Shown here: positions 33,968 to 41,710 of the stretch, in pieces
Layout: every line of letters begins with the position of its first letter
How positions within the stretch are numbered: position 1 is the first letter of the stretch
NCBI GenBank assembly: GCA_047975265.1
Contig: JBKEDE010000005.1
Coordinates: 28,533-92,532 of the forward strand
From: UJ101 sp047975265
GTDB lineage: Bacteria > Bacteroidota > Bacteroidia > Flavobacteriales > UJ101
DNA: 64,000 bases
Reading direction: 5' to 3'
The notes under the pieces: model-generated
What the model saw: the letters and a program-made list of their open reading frames with translations, nothing else
Database searches by the model: none
What the model was told of the DNA's origin: nothing
Made by a program: the position numbers and the translations under genes

Positions 33968-34444
33968 ATGTTTCGCATTAGTTTAGCCATATTGTCAGCT
34001 CTTTTAAGTATCGCTTGTAAAAAGGTTATTCCGTTAGAAAAATCTTTTCATTACACTTATATTAAAACCGATTCGATTCAAACACTTGATGATTCTGCTT
34101 TTTTAGCATTAAAAAATATTCCTAACGATAGTTTATACATTATTAATTTTTGGGCAAAAAGAAGCCAAAAATCTATACAGAACCGACGTTTTCTTAGTCA
34201 AATAAGAAAACCTGATTTTCAACTAATTCAAATTAATTTGGATTATAAATCATCATTAAAAATGCTTTCAGACTCTTTTCTCTCAAATGATTATTACTAT
34301 AAGCCTTCTTCATTTTCTGTTATAGATTCTTCATGGAACGGATTATTACCTGCTACTCTTTTTATTACAAAAGATACGCTTATTTTTGAAACAAAACTTT
34401 TAAACAAAAAATCACTTTCCAAGCACAATCTTTCAAAACCCTAA
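33968..34444 (+). CDS. Thioredoxin-fold lipoprotein without the catalytic cysteines
   Basis: The 158-residue protein has a lipoprotein signal ending LLSIACKK. The central part follows the thioredoxin pattern: YIINFWAKRSQKS where the usual motif is NFWATWCGPC, and a cis-proline-like LLPATLFI about 85 residues later. Both active-site cysteines are absent, so it cannot act as a disulfide oxidoreductase in the normal way. A binding or decayed role is possible. The C-terminus is short. Confidence 0.6.
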   Translation: MFRISLAILSALLSIACKKVIPLEKSFHYTYIKTDSIQTLDDSAFLALKNIPNDSLYIINFWAKRSQKSIQNRRFLSQIRKPDFQLIQINLDYKSSLKMLSDSFLSNDYYYKPSSFSVIDSSWNGLLPATLFITKDTLIFETKLLNKKSLSKHNLSKP

Positions 34445-34515
34445 ACGAGTAATTTTTAGAATTTTGTAATATATTTTTTTTACGGTTTGGTTATATGACA
34501 CACTATGGTGCTTTA

Positions 34516-35184
34516 CTATAATTTTTCAATTTTCATTTCTGTATATCTAAAAACAGGTGCCTTTTCTAATTTCTCTTCACTTTCAGGTGTTCCTTTTGGG
34601 TAATCAGGTTTTATATAAAATTGTCCAACTACTATTACTTTGTTTTTGAAAGGATTAAATTTTTCAGGTAAAATAAGTTCTTCGTTTTCCGGTTCTAAAA
34701 AAATTGTTTTCTTCGACAAATTTCCATTTTTTCCATATTCGGCGTACTTTGAAGTTTCTACCCAATTTGCACAAGCACATCCCCAAACAATATACTGCAA
34801 TTCTAATGTCTCAATTTTATTTGATAGTTTATTTGTAGGGTCAGATATGTCTTTTCTGTAGGTTCTTTCTTTATATTTTTTTTCCAATTGAATTTCTGAA
34901 TATCCTCCGGATTGAATTTTCGTTTCTTGTGTTTTATAATACGAATGTTCAATGAGAATTTCCATTGGTGGACAACAAAATCCTCCTGAAATGTTTGACA
35001 ATTTAAAATGTCCCAGTGAATCGGTTGTTGTTTTATTCCACTCCTTATTTTTGTTGGAAACTATTATGCCTTGTAGGGGATTTTTAGTATCTTTATCCAA
35101 TACAACTCCATTTACAACTTGATAACAGTCACAAGAAGTTAGAAATAGAAAAAATGAAAAATACAATATAATTTGTTTTAACAT
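34516..35184 (-). CDS. Lipoprotein with carboxypeptidase-regulatory-like domain
   Basis: Read from ATG 35184 the protein is 222 residues, starting MLKQIILYFSFFLFLTSCDC, a lipoprotein signal. An in-frame ATG at 35217 would put 11 residues in front of the signal. Residues 25-95 fit a carboxypeptidase-regulatory-like beta sandwich (VVNGVVLDKDTKNPLQGIIV ... TTDSLGHFKLSNISGG). The rest is unknown, with CACANW cysteines. Such domains are common in surface proteins of Bacteroidota. Confidence 0.72.
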   Translation of the reverse strand: MLKQIILYFSFFLFLTSCDCYQVVNGVVLDKDTKNPLQGIIVSNKNKEWNKTTTDSLGHFKLSNISGGFCCPPMEILIEHSYYKTQETKIQSGGYSEIQLEKKYKERTYRKDISDPTNKLSNKIETLELQYIVWGCACANWVETSKYAEYGKNGNLSKKTIFLEPENEELILPEKFNPFKNKVIVVGQFYIKPDYPKGTPESEEKLEKAPVFRYTEMKIEKL

Positions 35185-35258
35185 CTTTATTTTGTTAAAA
35201 TAGTACCCGCCGGACAATCTTTTCGGATATATAAGTTCTATACTTTGATAAAGTAATA

Positions 35259-36437
35259 TTATATTCTTTCAATTACCATAGCAGAAGCACCTCCACCACC
35301 GTTACATATTCCGGCAACACCCAATTTGACATTGTTTTGTTTTAAAACGTTCAACAAGGTAATTACAATACGAGCCCCGCTCACTCCTAAAGGATGTCCT
35401 AACGAAACTGCACCTCCATTTACATTGGTTTTAGCTCCGTCAATTCCTAATAATTGAATGTTTACCAAGCCTACTACAGAGAAAGCTTCGTTTAATTCAA
35501 AAAAATCAATTTCTTCTTTTGAAATATTTGCTTTAGCTAATGCTTTTGGAATAGCCTTGGCAGGAGCTGTGGTAAACCATTCCGGTTCATGAGATGCATC
35601 AGCATATGAACGAATAACAGCTAAAGGTTTCAAGCCTAATTCTTGTGCTTTTTCTTCACTCATTAAAACCAAGGCAGCGGCACCGTCATTCATGGTTGAA
35701 GCATTGGCAGCCGTAACGGTTCCTTCTTTTGAAAAAGCAGCACGTAAAGTCGAAACTTTATCAAAATGAACATTTTTGTATTCTTCATCTTCTTTAAAAA
35801 GAATAGGATCTCCTTTGCGTTGAGGAATTTCTACCGGAATAATTTCATTGTTAAATTTTCCGGCTTCCCATGCATTGGCAGCTCTTTTATATGATTCGAT
35901 AGCAAAATTATCTTGTTCTTCTCTTGAAATATGATGTTTTGCTGCGGTAGCATCGGCAAAAACACCCATAAGTCCTTTTGCGTAAGGGTCGGTTAATCCG
36001 TCAAAAGCCAATCCGTCTACCATAGAAATATTGCCGAATTTTTGTCCTTTTCTGCTGTTTGGCAAATAATGTGGAACCTTTGACATATTTTCCATTCCTC
36101 CGGCAATTACGATGTCAGCATCACCCAGTGCAATAGCTTGTGCTCCAAACATAACAGCTTTCATTCCTGAAGCACACACTTTATTAACGGTTGTACAAGG
36201 AACGGTATTGGGTATCCCCGCTCCTAAAGCTGCCTGACGTGCAGGAGCTTGTCCTAAGTTAGCTTGTAAAACATTACCCATAAAAACTTCATCTACTAGA
36301 GAAGGGTTTAAATTAATTTTATTTAAAACACCTTTTATTGCAATGCTTCCTAATTGAGTAGCAGGAATTGAAGATAAACTTCCCATAAAACTTCCCATAG
36401 GAGTTCTTCCTGTGGCCACTATAACTGTTTTTTTCAT
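35259..36437 (-). CDS. Acetyl-CoA C-acetyltransferase (thiolase)
   Basis: The 392-residue protein carries all thiolase catalytic motifs: the nucleophile in NKVCASGMKAVMFGAQ near residue 88, ELNEAFSVV, GGAVSLGHPLGVSGARI with the catalytic His, and the second Cys in GICNGGGGASAMV. It could serve acetoacetyl-CoA formation or beta-oxidation. No fatty-acid genes lie beside it, so direction is open. It is a single-gene unit with its promoter toward 36438-36500. Confidence 0.93.
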   Translation of the reverse strand: MKKTVIVATGRTPMGSFMGSLSSIPATQLGSIAIKGVLNKINLNPSLVDEVFMGNVLQANLGQAPARQAALGAGIPNTVPCTTVNKVCASGMKAVMFGAQAIALGDADIVIAGGMENMSKVPHYLPNSRKGQKFGNISMVDGLAFDGLTDPYAKGLMGVFADATAAKHHISREEQDNFAIESYKRAANAWEAGKFNNEIIPVEIPQRKGDPILFKEDEEYKNVHFDKVSTLRAAFSKEGTVTAANASTMNDGAAALVLMSEEKAQELGLKPLAVIRSYADASHEPEWFTTAPAKAIPKALAKANISKEEIDFFELNEAFSVVGLVNIQLLGIDGAKTNVNGGAVSLGHPLGVSGARIVITLLNVLKQNNVKLGVAGICNGGGGASAMVIERI

Positions 36438-36590
36438 TTATGTAAATTTAAGCCCCTAAAGTTATGAATAAAAATCAAAATACTAAAATGGTTTTTATAA
36501 ATGCTACTGATAGTATTTTTTGCAAGTTAAATTATGCCTCATGATTTTTTATGGTAAAACAGAAAAGTTAGAGCATAAAAGGAAATTTAG

Positions 36591-36598
36591 TATTTTTG
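36591..36598 (+). promoter_or_regulatory. Promoter -7 box of the alpha/beta hydrolase gene
   Basis: TATTTTTG matches TAnnTTTG, 27 bases before the ATG at 36626. No clear -33 TTTG. Confidence 0.5.
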
Positions 36599-36625
36599 AA
36601 GCATTAATTATTCAATAATAAAGGA

Positions 36626-37387
36626 ATGAACCCGCTTTTACATGCTAAAGTTTTAGGAGAAGGACAACCTTTTTTAATTATTCACGGTTTATTTGGTTCT
36701 TCAGATAATTGGGGAACGTTGGGGAAAAAGTTTGCCGAAAATTTTCAAGTACATCTAATTGATTTACGAAATCACGGGCGTAGTTTCCACTCTGATGAAA
36801 TGAGTTATGATTTAATGGTAAACGATTTGCTGGAATATATTTATCATTATCAATTACAAAATTCTGTTTTATTAGGGCATTCTATGGGAGGAAAAGTAGC
36901 AATGAAATTAGCAATAGATCATCCTGAAATGTTGGAGAGAGTATTGATTGCTGATATCGCTCCCAAATATTACCCCGCTCATCATCAAAGCATCATTAAA
37001 GCAATGTTAAGTGTTGATTTTTCAAAAGTATCTTCTCGAAAGGAAGTGGATGTGGTTTTGTCAAATTATATTACGGATTTGAGTGTAAAGCAATTTATTT
37101 TAAAAAATGTTTATTGGACGGAGAATCAAAAATTGGCTTTTAGGATGAATGTTTCAGCTCTTTCTACTCATTATGAAAATCTGATGGAATCAAATCTTTC
37201 AGGGCAGTTTAATAAACCAACACTCTTTTTAAAAGGTGAAAAATCATTCTATATTCAACCGGAAGATGAGGAAGTTATCAGAACATTTTTTCCTCAGGCA
37301 AAGATTGTGAGTATTTCTTGTGCAGGACATTGGTTGCATGCTGAAAATCCTGTGGATTTTTACTCAAAGGTGATGGACTTTTTATGA
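36626..37387 (+). CDS. Alpha/beta hydrolase (YbfF-like esterase)
   Basis: The 253-residue protein has the hydrolase fold motifs IIHGLFGSSDNWGT (oxyanion region), DLRNHGRSFHSD, the nucleophile elbow VLLGHSMGGKVA, and a late catalytic His in CAGHWLHAENP. This set matches YbfF/ABHD11-type esterases. The natural substrate is unknown. It converges with the S4 protein gene after one base. Confidence 0.88.
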   Translation: MNPLLHAKVLGEGQPFLIIHGLFGSSDNWGTLGKKFAENFQVHLIDLRNHGRSFHSDEMSYDLMVNDLLEYIYHYQLQNSVLLGHSMGGKVAMKLAIDHPEMLERVLIADIAPKYYPAHHQSIIKAMLSVDFSKVSSRKEVDVVLSNYITDLSVKQFILKNVYWTENQKLAFRMNVSALSTHYENLMESNLSGQFNKPTLFLKGEKSFYIQPEDEEVIRTFFPQAKIVSISCAGHWLHAENPVDFYSKVMDFL

Positions 37388-37388
37388 G

Positions 37389-37778
37389 TTATTCAAAATC
37401 TTCAAATAAAAAATCTTCATTCAAATAATCATCCAAATCTCGACGGTCTTTTTTAGTAGGACGACCTAAGCCTTTTCCTCGGTAGTAGCTTTGAGATAAG
37501 CCTTGTAATTCACGTTTGTTAAGTTCTTCAATAGGTGTTAAATCATTAATATGTAATGATACTAACTTAGCTCCGATACGATTTTTGGGAATCTGAAGAA
37601 TTTCACATTCGTAATGAATTTGGTCTTTGATAATTTTCAATCGATCTCCGGGCATAACTTCTTTGGAAGGCTTTACGGTTTGACCGTTTACTTCCACACG
37701 GTTTTTATTAGCCGCATTCGTTGCCAATGACCGAGTTTTAAAATATCGCATACACCAAAGAAATTTATCTACTCTCAT
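37389..37778 (-). CDS. S4-domain RNA-binding protein (Hsp15 family)
   Basis: The 129-residue protein begins with an S4 RNA-binding domain: MRVDKFLWCMRYFKTRSLATNAANKNRVEVNG and then VKPSKEVMPGDRLKI. The basic middle and acidic C-terminal tail (LDDYLNEDFLFEDFE) match Hsp15/YrfH, which binds 50S subunits stalled with nascent chains. Confidence 0.9.
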   Translation of the reverse strand: MRVDKFLWCMRYFKTRSLATNAANKNRVEVNGQTVKPSKEVMPGDRLKIIKDQIHYECEILQIPKNRIGAKLVSLHINDLTPIEELNKRELQGLSQSYYRGKGLGRPTKKDRRDLDDYLNEDFLFEDFE

Positions 37779-37853
37779 AAGATTTTACCAAAAAAAACGT
37801 TCTTTTTTAAAATTGTAGTATCTTGCAAACTCATAACAAAAATAAGAAGTTTT

Positions 37854-38741
37854 ATGTTTAAGAAAATAGTTTCTTGTATTATTTTAATTCAATGGATCGC
37901 ATCGTGTAGCAATGACGATGACGGAAGTATTTCTTATTTAAGTCCTGAAGACCAAAAAGTTTTAGATACTAACGGAATAGATATATTATTAAAAAACTAT
38001 TATTTGAATGATGTGGGCGATATTACGGCGTTTACTTCTTGTGATACCGATGATGACGGGGATTGTGATACATATGACGACTGTGATACGGACAATGATG
38101 GTGATTGTGATGTAGATGATAATTGTGATCTTAATAACGATGGTATTTGTGATAGTAACGACATTATAGAAACTACAAGAACGCCTTTAAAAGATCTTGT
38201 CCAACCTCTTTCCAATGGAGCTTATTATTATATTATTGAAGGAAAACAAGGAAATGGAATAGCTCCGGATACCAACGACAGTATTCGGCTGAATTATGGA
38301 GCAAATTATTTCAAAGCATACACGAGTGATAATGAAACAAAGCTAAGCTATACAGGAAGATTAGGATCTATATATTCCGGTGTCGAATCAGTTGTACGAC
38401 CTAGTTTTTACTATTATGATTTTGACACTTATACAAAAGCCACTTACGGAGATTCGTGGAATTATTACAATGCAAAAGAAAGACAAGATATTTTAAATTA
38501 TTATAACAATAATGCTATTTACGAACGAAATGTTGTTGCAGAATTTGTCGAAGGTATTCAAAAATTTAAAGACCGACAAGGTACTATAAACTCACCATTG
38601 GATGTTCAGGGGATTATCATTGCACCTTCTCCCAACTCAAAAGGGCAAGACTCTTATCTTTCATTAGGAGGAATTAGTAAAGATTATATTTTAGTTTTTA
38701 ATGTTGATTTATTATCTGTTACCCAAGTTTCCAACCCATGA
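37854..38741 (+). CDS. FKBP-like lipoprotein with an Asp/Cys calcium-type repeat
   Basis: The 295-residue protein has a lipoprotein signal (IILIQWIASCSNDDD). Residues 63-103 form an acidic Cys repeat with alternating units of the type D-x-D-x-D-G-x-C and D-x-x-D-x-C, like thrombospondin type 3 calcium repeats. The part after 108 (TPLKDLVQPLSNGAYYYIIEGKQG ... DSIRLNYGANYF) resembles FKBP-type isomerase lipoproteins of flavobacteria. The repeat interrupts that domain near its start. The stop overlaps the next start by four bases. Confidence 0.7.
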   Translation: MFKKIVSCIILIQWIASCSNDDDGSISYLSPEDQKVLDTNGIDILLKNYYLNDVGDITAFTSCDTDDDGDCDTYDDCDTDNDGDCDVDDNCDLNNDGICDSNDIIETTRTPLKDLVQPLSNGAYYYIIEGKQGNGIAPDTNDSIRLNYGANYFKAYTSDNETKLSYTGRLGSIYSGVESVVRPSFYYYDFDTYTKATYGDSWNYYNAKERQDILNYYNNNAIYERNVVAEFVEGIQKFKDRQGTINSPLDVQGIIIAPSPNSKGQDSYLSLGGISKDYILVFNVDLLSVTQVSNP

Positions 38742-39658
38742 TTAAAAAAGCGTTTTTCATAATTTTTGTAATAAGTGCCTTATTTTCATGTGATAAAAAT
38801 ACCATTTTAGAATCAACAGGTACCGCTCAATTCTCAGTAAACGGACTGCCTACTCTCCCCTCTAATTACACCTATGAAACATGGCTGTTAGTCAGCGGAA
38901 GTTATGTATCGACAGGTACGTTTAATGTAGATACTATCGGGGCATCAACTGTAACGGAGTTTAAAAATATTAACAACTATGATTTGTCGAATGCGACCGG
39001 AGTTGCCATAACAGTTGAATTTACAGGAACAGGAAGTAAATCCTCGCCCAGCGATATGATTATTTTAGCAGGCGATTTCTCAGGAAATACAACGAATCTC
39101 GTAACAACTGATACACGAACTATTTATGCATCAGACCTAAAGGCAGATTATATTGTAGATGCTCCAACCGCTTTGGCTTCCGAAAAATCAATTACCGGAC
39201 AAAATGGAATATGGTTTACAACAGACCTAAACCAGACAACCAATACACCGGGTTTAACGTTACCTTATAATCAAAATAATCCTAATAAAGCAGTGTCAAA
39301 TCTTCTTTACCAAGGATGGCTATATGCTGAAGATGCTACAACCGGAAATCCCGTTCCTTTAAATATGGGAACGTTCGCAGAGGCAAACAGTGTGGATAAT
39401 TCAAATAGTTATGCAGGGACTTACAGTGGCTTTACACCTATATTGCCCGGAAATGATTTTATCAATATAACCGGAGAAAATGTAACCACTCCTATCGAAG
39501 TAGTTGGCAAGAGAGTTATTATAACCGCAAAACCTAATGAAGAAACGACTGCCGACAGCACACCTTTTGCCTTTATTTTGTTTGATAAAATAATTGATGT
39601 AACAGACGGGACTTTAGCTGTATTCAGTAATTATTCGGCTTCTTTTACAAGAAATTAG
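38738..39658 (+). CDS. Lipoprotein of unknown function
   Basis: The 306-residue protein has a lipoprotein signal (FFIIFVISALFSCDKN). The mature part is Thr/Ser/Asn/Gly-rich and predicted beta, with segments such as GTAQFSVNGLPTLPSNYTYETWLLVSG near the start that recall anti-sigma-type or DUF4397-like beta domains, though I cannot assign it. Its start overlaps the previous stop (ATGA), so it is made together with the FKBP-like lipoprotein. Confidence 0.7.
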   Translation: MIKKAFFIIFVISALFSCDKNTILESTGTAQFSVNGLPTLPSNYTYETWLLVSGSYVSTGTFNVDTIGASTVTEFKNINNYDLSNATGVAITVEFTGTGSKSSPSDMIILAGDFSGNTTNLVTTDTRTIYASDLKADYIVDAPTALASEKSITGQNGIWFTTDLNQTTNTPGLTLPYNQNNPNKAVSNLLYQGWLYAEDATTGNPVPLNMGTFAEANSVDNSNSYAGTYSGFTPILPGNDFINITGENVTTPIEVVGKRVIITAKPNEETTADSTPFAFILFDKIIDVTDGTLAVFSNYSASFTRN

Positions 39659-39668
39659 ATGTAAAATT

Positions 39669-40100
39669 ATGATGAAAAAATTATGGGTACTATTCTTTTT
39701 CATTCCTTGTGTTATTTTAGCACAAGAGTGTGAAAAAGTAATAGTAAATAAAGTTTCTTATGATTGTTTTTATGATGGATCATGGGATATTTCAGAAGGT
39801 AATCTAGCGATGATTGAGTATGTTAAAAGTCGTTCTACAGGAATTTCATATATTGAATACACAACAAAAGATTATTTGGATCAAACGTTTTATAATTATA
39901 GTAAAAATTTTAATGTTGATTGGGGAAAGTACGCCCCCCATTTTAGTTTAAAAAACTTTAAAATTTATATCAACGGTAAAAAATATAGATTCCCGTATGC
40001 TTATGAGCAAATTATTGATTTAGGTAATTTTAAAACGGTTACGGCAATTAACCGAAAACGAAAAAAAATACATATCACATCCGTAGAAGTATTGAAATAG
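39669..40100 (+). CDS. Small secreted protein of unknown function
   Basis: The 143-residue protein starts with two Met codons and a signal peptide (KKLWVLFFFIPCVILAQE). The mature part has a Cys pair (ECEKVIVNKVSYDCF) and many Tyr and Lys residues. It follows the lipoprotein pair by ten bases and precedes the toxin debris by one. I do not recognise the family. Confidence 0.55.
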   Translation: MMKKLWVLFFFIPCVILAQECEKVIVNKVSYDCFYDGSWDISEGNLAMIEYVKSRSTGISYIEYTTKDYLDQTFYNYSKNFNVDWGKYAPHFSLKNFKIYINGKKYRFPYAYEQIIDLGNFKTVTAINRKRKKIHITSVEVLK

Positions 40101-40101
40101 G

Positions 40102-40325
40102 ATGAACAAACCAATTCAACATATAAAAAACACGCCTTACCTGTTTAATGCCAAAGAGCTTGACGAGGAAACGGGAGAAACTAAAGTGATGATAAAAGTG
40201 ATAATTGTTAGAGACGGACTTAATGCAGCTTCCCAACCTAAACAAAAGATACAACCCCTTAAGAACTCTATCAAACAAGCGATAACACCACCAATGATAT
40301 TAACAAGACCGAGATTTTAATATGA
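40102..40325 (+). pseudogene. Rhs-type toxin remnant, frameshifted
   Basis: The first 27 codons hold NTPYLFNAKELDEETG, the end of the Rhs repeat core (usually followed by the YYYGARYY motif). After that the 72-residue frame loses sense. In another frame, from 40263 to 40325, the sequence reads ELYQTSDNTTNDINKTEILI and stops with a TGA that overlaps the immunity gene ATG (ATGA). That overlap is the normal toxin-immunity junction, so I infer a toxin C-terminus broken by deletion and frameshift. The Rhs body is missing. Confidence 0.6.
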
Positions 40326-40600
40326 AAAGTAATATTTGTTTTTATGTCAACTTAATTGACGATTTACTAAACAGTAAGATTCCTATAGATGTTTTTGAAA
40401 GAGTTTTTTTATATGTTTCAAAGCGTGATAATGAACTTTCAAAAAGTGAGGAAGAAATTATTCTTAAATTGTTTTATGCAGTTGAAGATTATGTTTCTGA
40501 CCCTGAGATAAGGGATGAAAGTGATTTGAATGAAGAAGATTTATTTAGAGTGGCTAAAGAAACATTGCAAGAATTAAACAAAGAAAATTTGACTACATAA
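40322..40600 (+). CDS. Colicin-D-type immunity protein
   Basis: The 92-residue acidic helical protein resembles the 'bacterial self-protective colicin-like immunity' family. Key segments are FYVNLIDDLLNSKIPIDVFE, LKLFYAVEDYVSDPEIRDESDLNEEDL and a final helix. It should bind and block the nuclease toxin tail encoded just upstream. The frame looks intact although the toxin is broken, so it may persist as an orphan immunity gene. Confidence 0.72.
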   Translation: MKSNICFYVNLIDDLLNSKIPIDVFERVFLYVSKRDNELSKSEEEIILKLFYAVEDYVSDPEIRDESDLNEEDLFRVAKETLQELNKENLTT

Positions 40601-40616
40601 TAGACTGCAACTTAGT

Positions 40617-40988
40617 TTGCTTAATAAAAGCATCAAGGATGGCGAAAATCAGGTAAGTTTGGATAAAAGTTTAAAAAAATTAGGAGTGAAATGGGAATTT
40701 GATATACCTTCAGAAGGTAACTCAACCCCAATTCAATTGAGGTCATATAGTTTGTATCAAAAACAATTATCTCAATACAAATTAGATGATATAAGATTTA
40801 TGATTGGTCAAGAAATAGGAAGTCAATATTTGGTTGAGATAGCGATAGGTTATTTAAAGAATGATATACTATTAGATGCCGCATATTATGAAGGAGATTT
40901 ATTAAATATAATTTTAAAATTACCTTTATTATTTTGGGAAAAACATTCTGAGTTGACTTTAAATTTTCATCATTTATTAAAGAATTAA
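40617..40988 (+). CDS. Contact-dependent growth inhibition immunity protein (CdiI-like)
   Basis: The 123-residue protein contains YKLDDIRFMIGQEIGSQYLV and DAAYYEGDLLNIILKL, the signature of CdiI-like immunity proteins (usually LRxMIGQxIGLxYLVPLAL and GDFYxGDLL). The nearest start is TTG at 40617; no ATG is in frame before the conserved part, so the N-terminus may be damaged. A related-looking tail in another frame follows the stop. It protects against a toxin different from that of the upstream immunity gene. Confidence 0.68.
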   Translation: MLNKSIKDGENQVSLDKSLKKLGVKWEFDIPSEGNSTPIQLRSYSLYQKQLSQYKLDDIRFMIGQEIGSQYLVEIAIGYLKNDILLDAAYYEGDLLNIILKLPLLFWEKHSELTLNFHHLLKN

Positions 40989-41073
40989 TAACTTAAATCT
41001 ATCAATAGATGTTGAAAGAGAAATATACCAAGCTTCTAATAAATTTATAAACATGCATTGTGATAAAAAATAG
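40981..41073 (+). pseudogene. Possible lost C-terminal tail of the CdiI-like protein
   Basis: Directly after the CdiI-like stop, another frame reads NLNLSIDVEREIYQASNKFI and ends at TAG 41071-41073. The helical pattern would continue the upstream protein (HHLLKN to LNLSIDVERE). A one- or two-base indel near 40980 would explain this. It could also be chance. Confidence 0.35.
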
Positions 41074-41152
41074 AAAGATTATTAATCATTTAGTAAATTG
41101 ATTCTTACGTAAAATACTACATCTTTGAAAAAGATATTAAATACAAAAAGTA

Positions 41153-41511
41153 GTGGCAAATAAAAAAATTTATTCTATATTAAATATTTTTGGACTATTC
41201 CCGTGGCTATTATAGCGTTGGGAGGCTATATATATTCAAAATATCGTCTACAAAGTATTCTTCAAAATAGAGGTAAGTGTACATCTGGAGTTGTCAATTC
41301 CGAATTGAAAATAGGAAATTCTTATAGTGCAAGTATTGTATACTATGTAAACAATAAGAAATATGTGCTAGTATCAGCTAGATCCATGATGATAGGTAGC
41401 AAGATAAGTATTATCTATGACTCTTTAGATCCTTCTAAAGCATCTATGATTGATAGCTGTGTAGATCGTAAAGAAAAATTAAAAATAGATTTTTTTGATG
41501 ATAATTGGTAA
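41153..41511 (+). pseudogene. Membrane-anchored small protein broken by a frameshift
   Basis: From GTG 41153 the frame reads MANKKIYSILNIFGLFP and then stops at TAG. In the next frame from about 41201 it continues PVAIIALGGYIYSKYRLQ and on to a TAA at 41511. Joined, they make a natural N-terminal membrane helix and a beta domain (GKCTSGVVNSELKIGNSY ... ISIIYDSLDPSKASMID) typical of DUF3592-like proteins. A one-base loss near 41201-41203 explains the break. Confidence 0.55.
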
Positions 41512-41710
41512 AGGTTGGTGGTAATGGCGGTAATGTTCCAGATGTGGTGTTTTTGGAAGAAAAATAGTAAATGAAACTACGTGGTGAGATGCAAAAACTC
41601 AACAATATTTGCCTTATAATAAAAACCAAGCCCAGATATATAATTCATTAAATAGAAGTTATTATCCAGCTATTAAAAAAATAAAAAGTGGAATACTATA
41701 CAAAAACTAA
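41508..41710 (+). pseudogene. Second toxin C-terminus remnant
   Basis: The first part reads VKVGGNGGNVPDVVF. A shift at the T-run near 41551 leads into FGRKIVNETTW, then a TGA, then DAKTQQYLPYNKNQAQIYNS to a TAA at 41710. One base missing from the T-run and one nonsense codon would restore a single protein end. The glycine-rich start and the neighbouring immunity genes suggest a polymorphic toxin tail. The end overlaps the stop of rng by four bases. The toxin class is unknown. Confidence 0.4.

Noticed and set aside
38000..38215. Serine-rich minus-strand frame opposite the Asp/Cys repeat
   Set aside because: It is the mirror of the Asp codons of the lipoprotein; no start context or homology.
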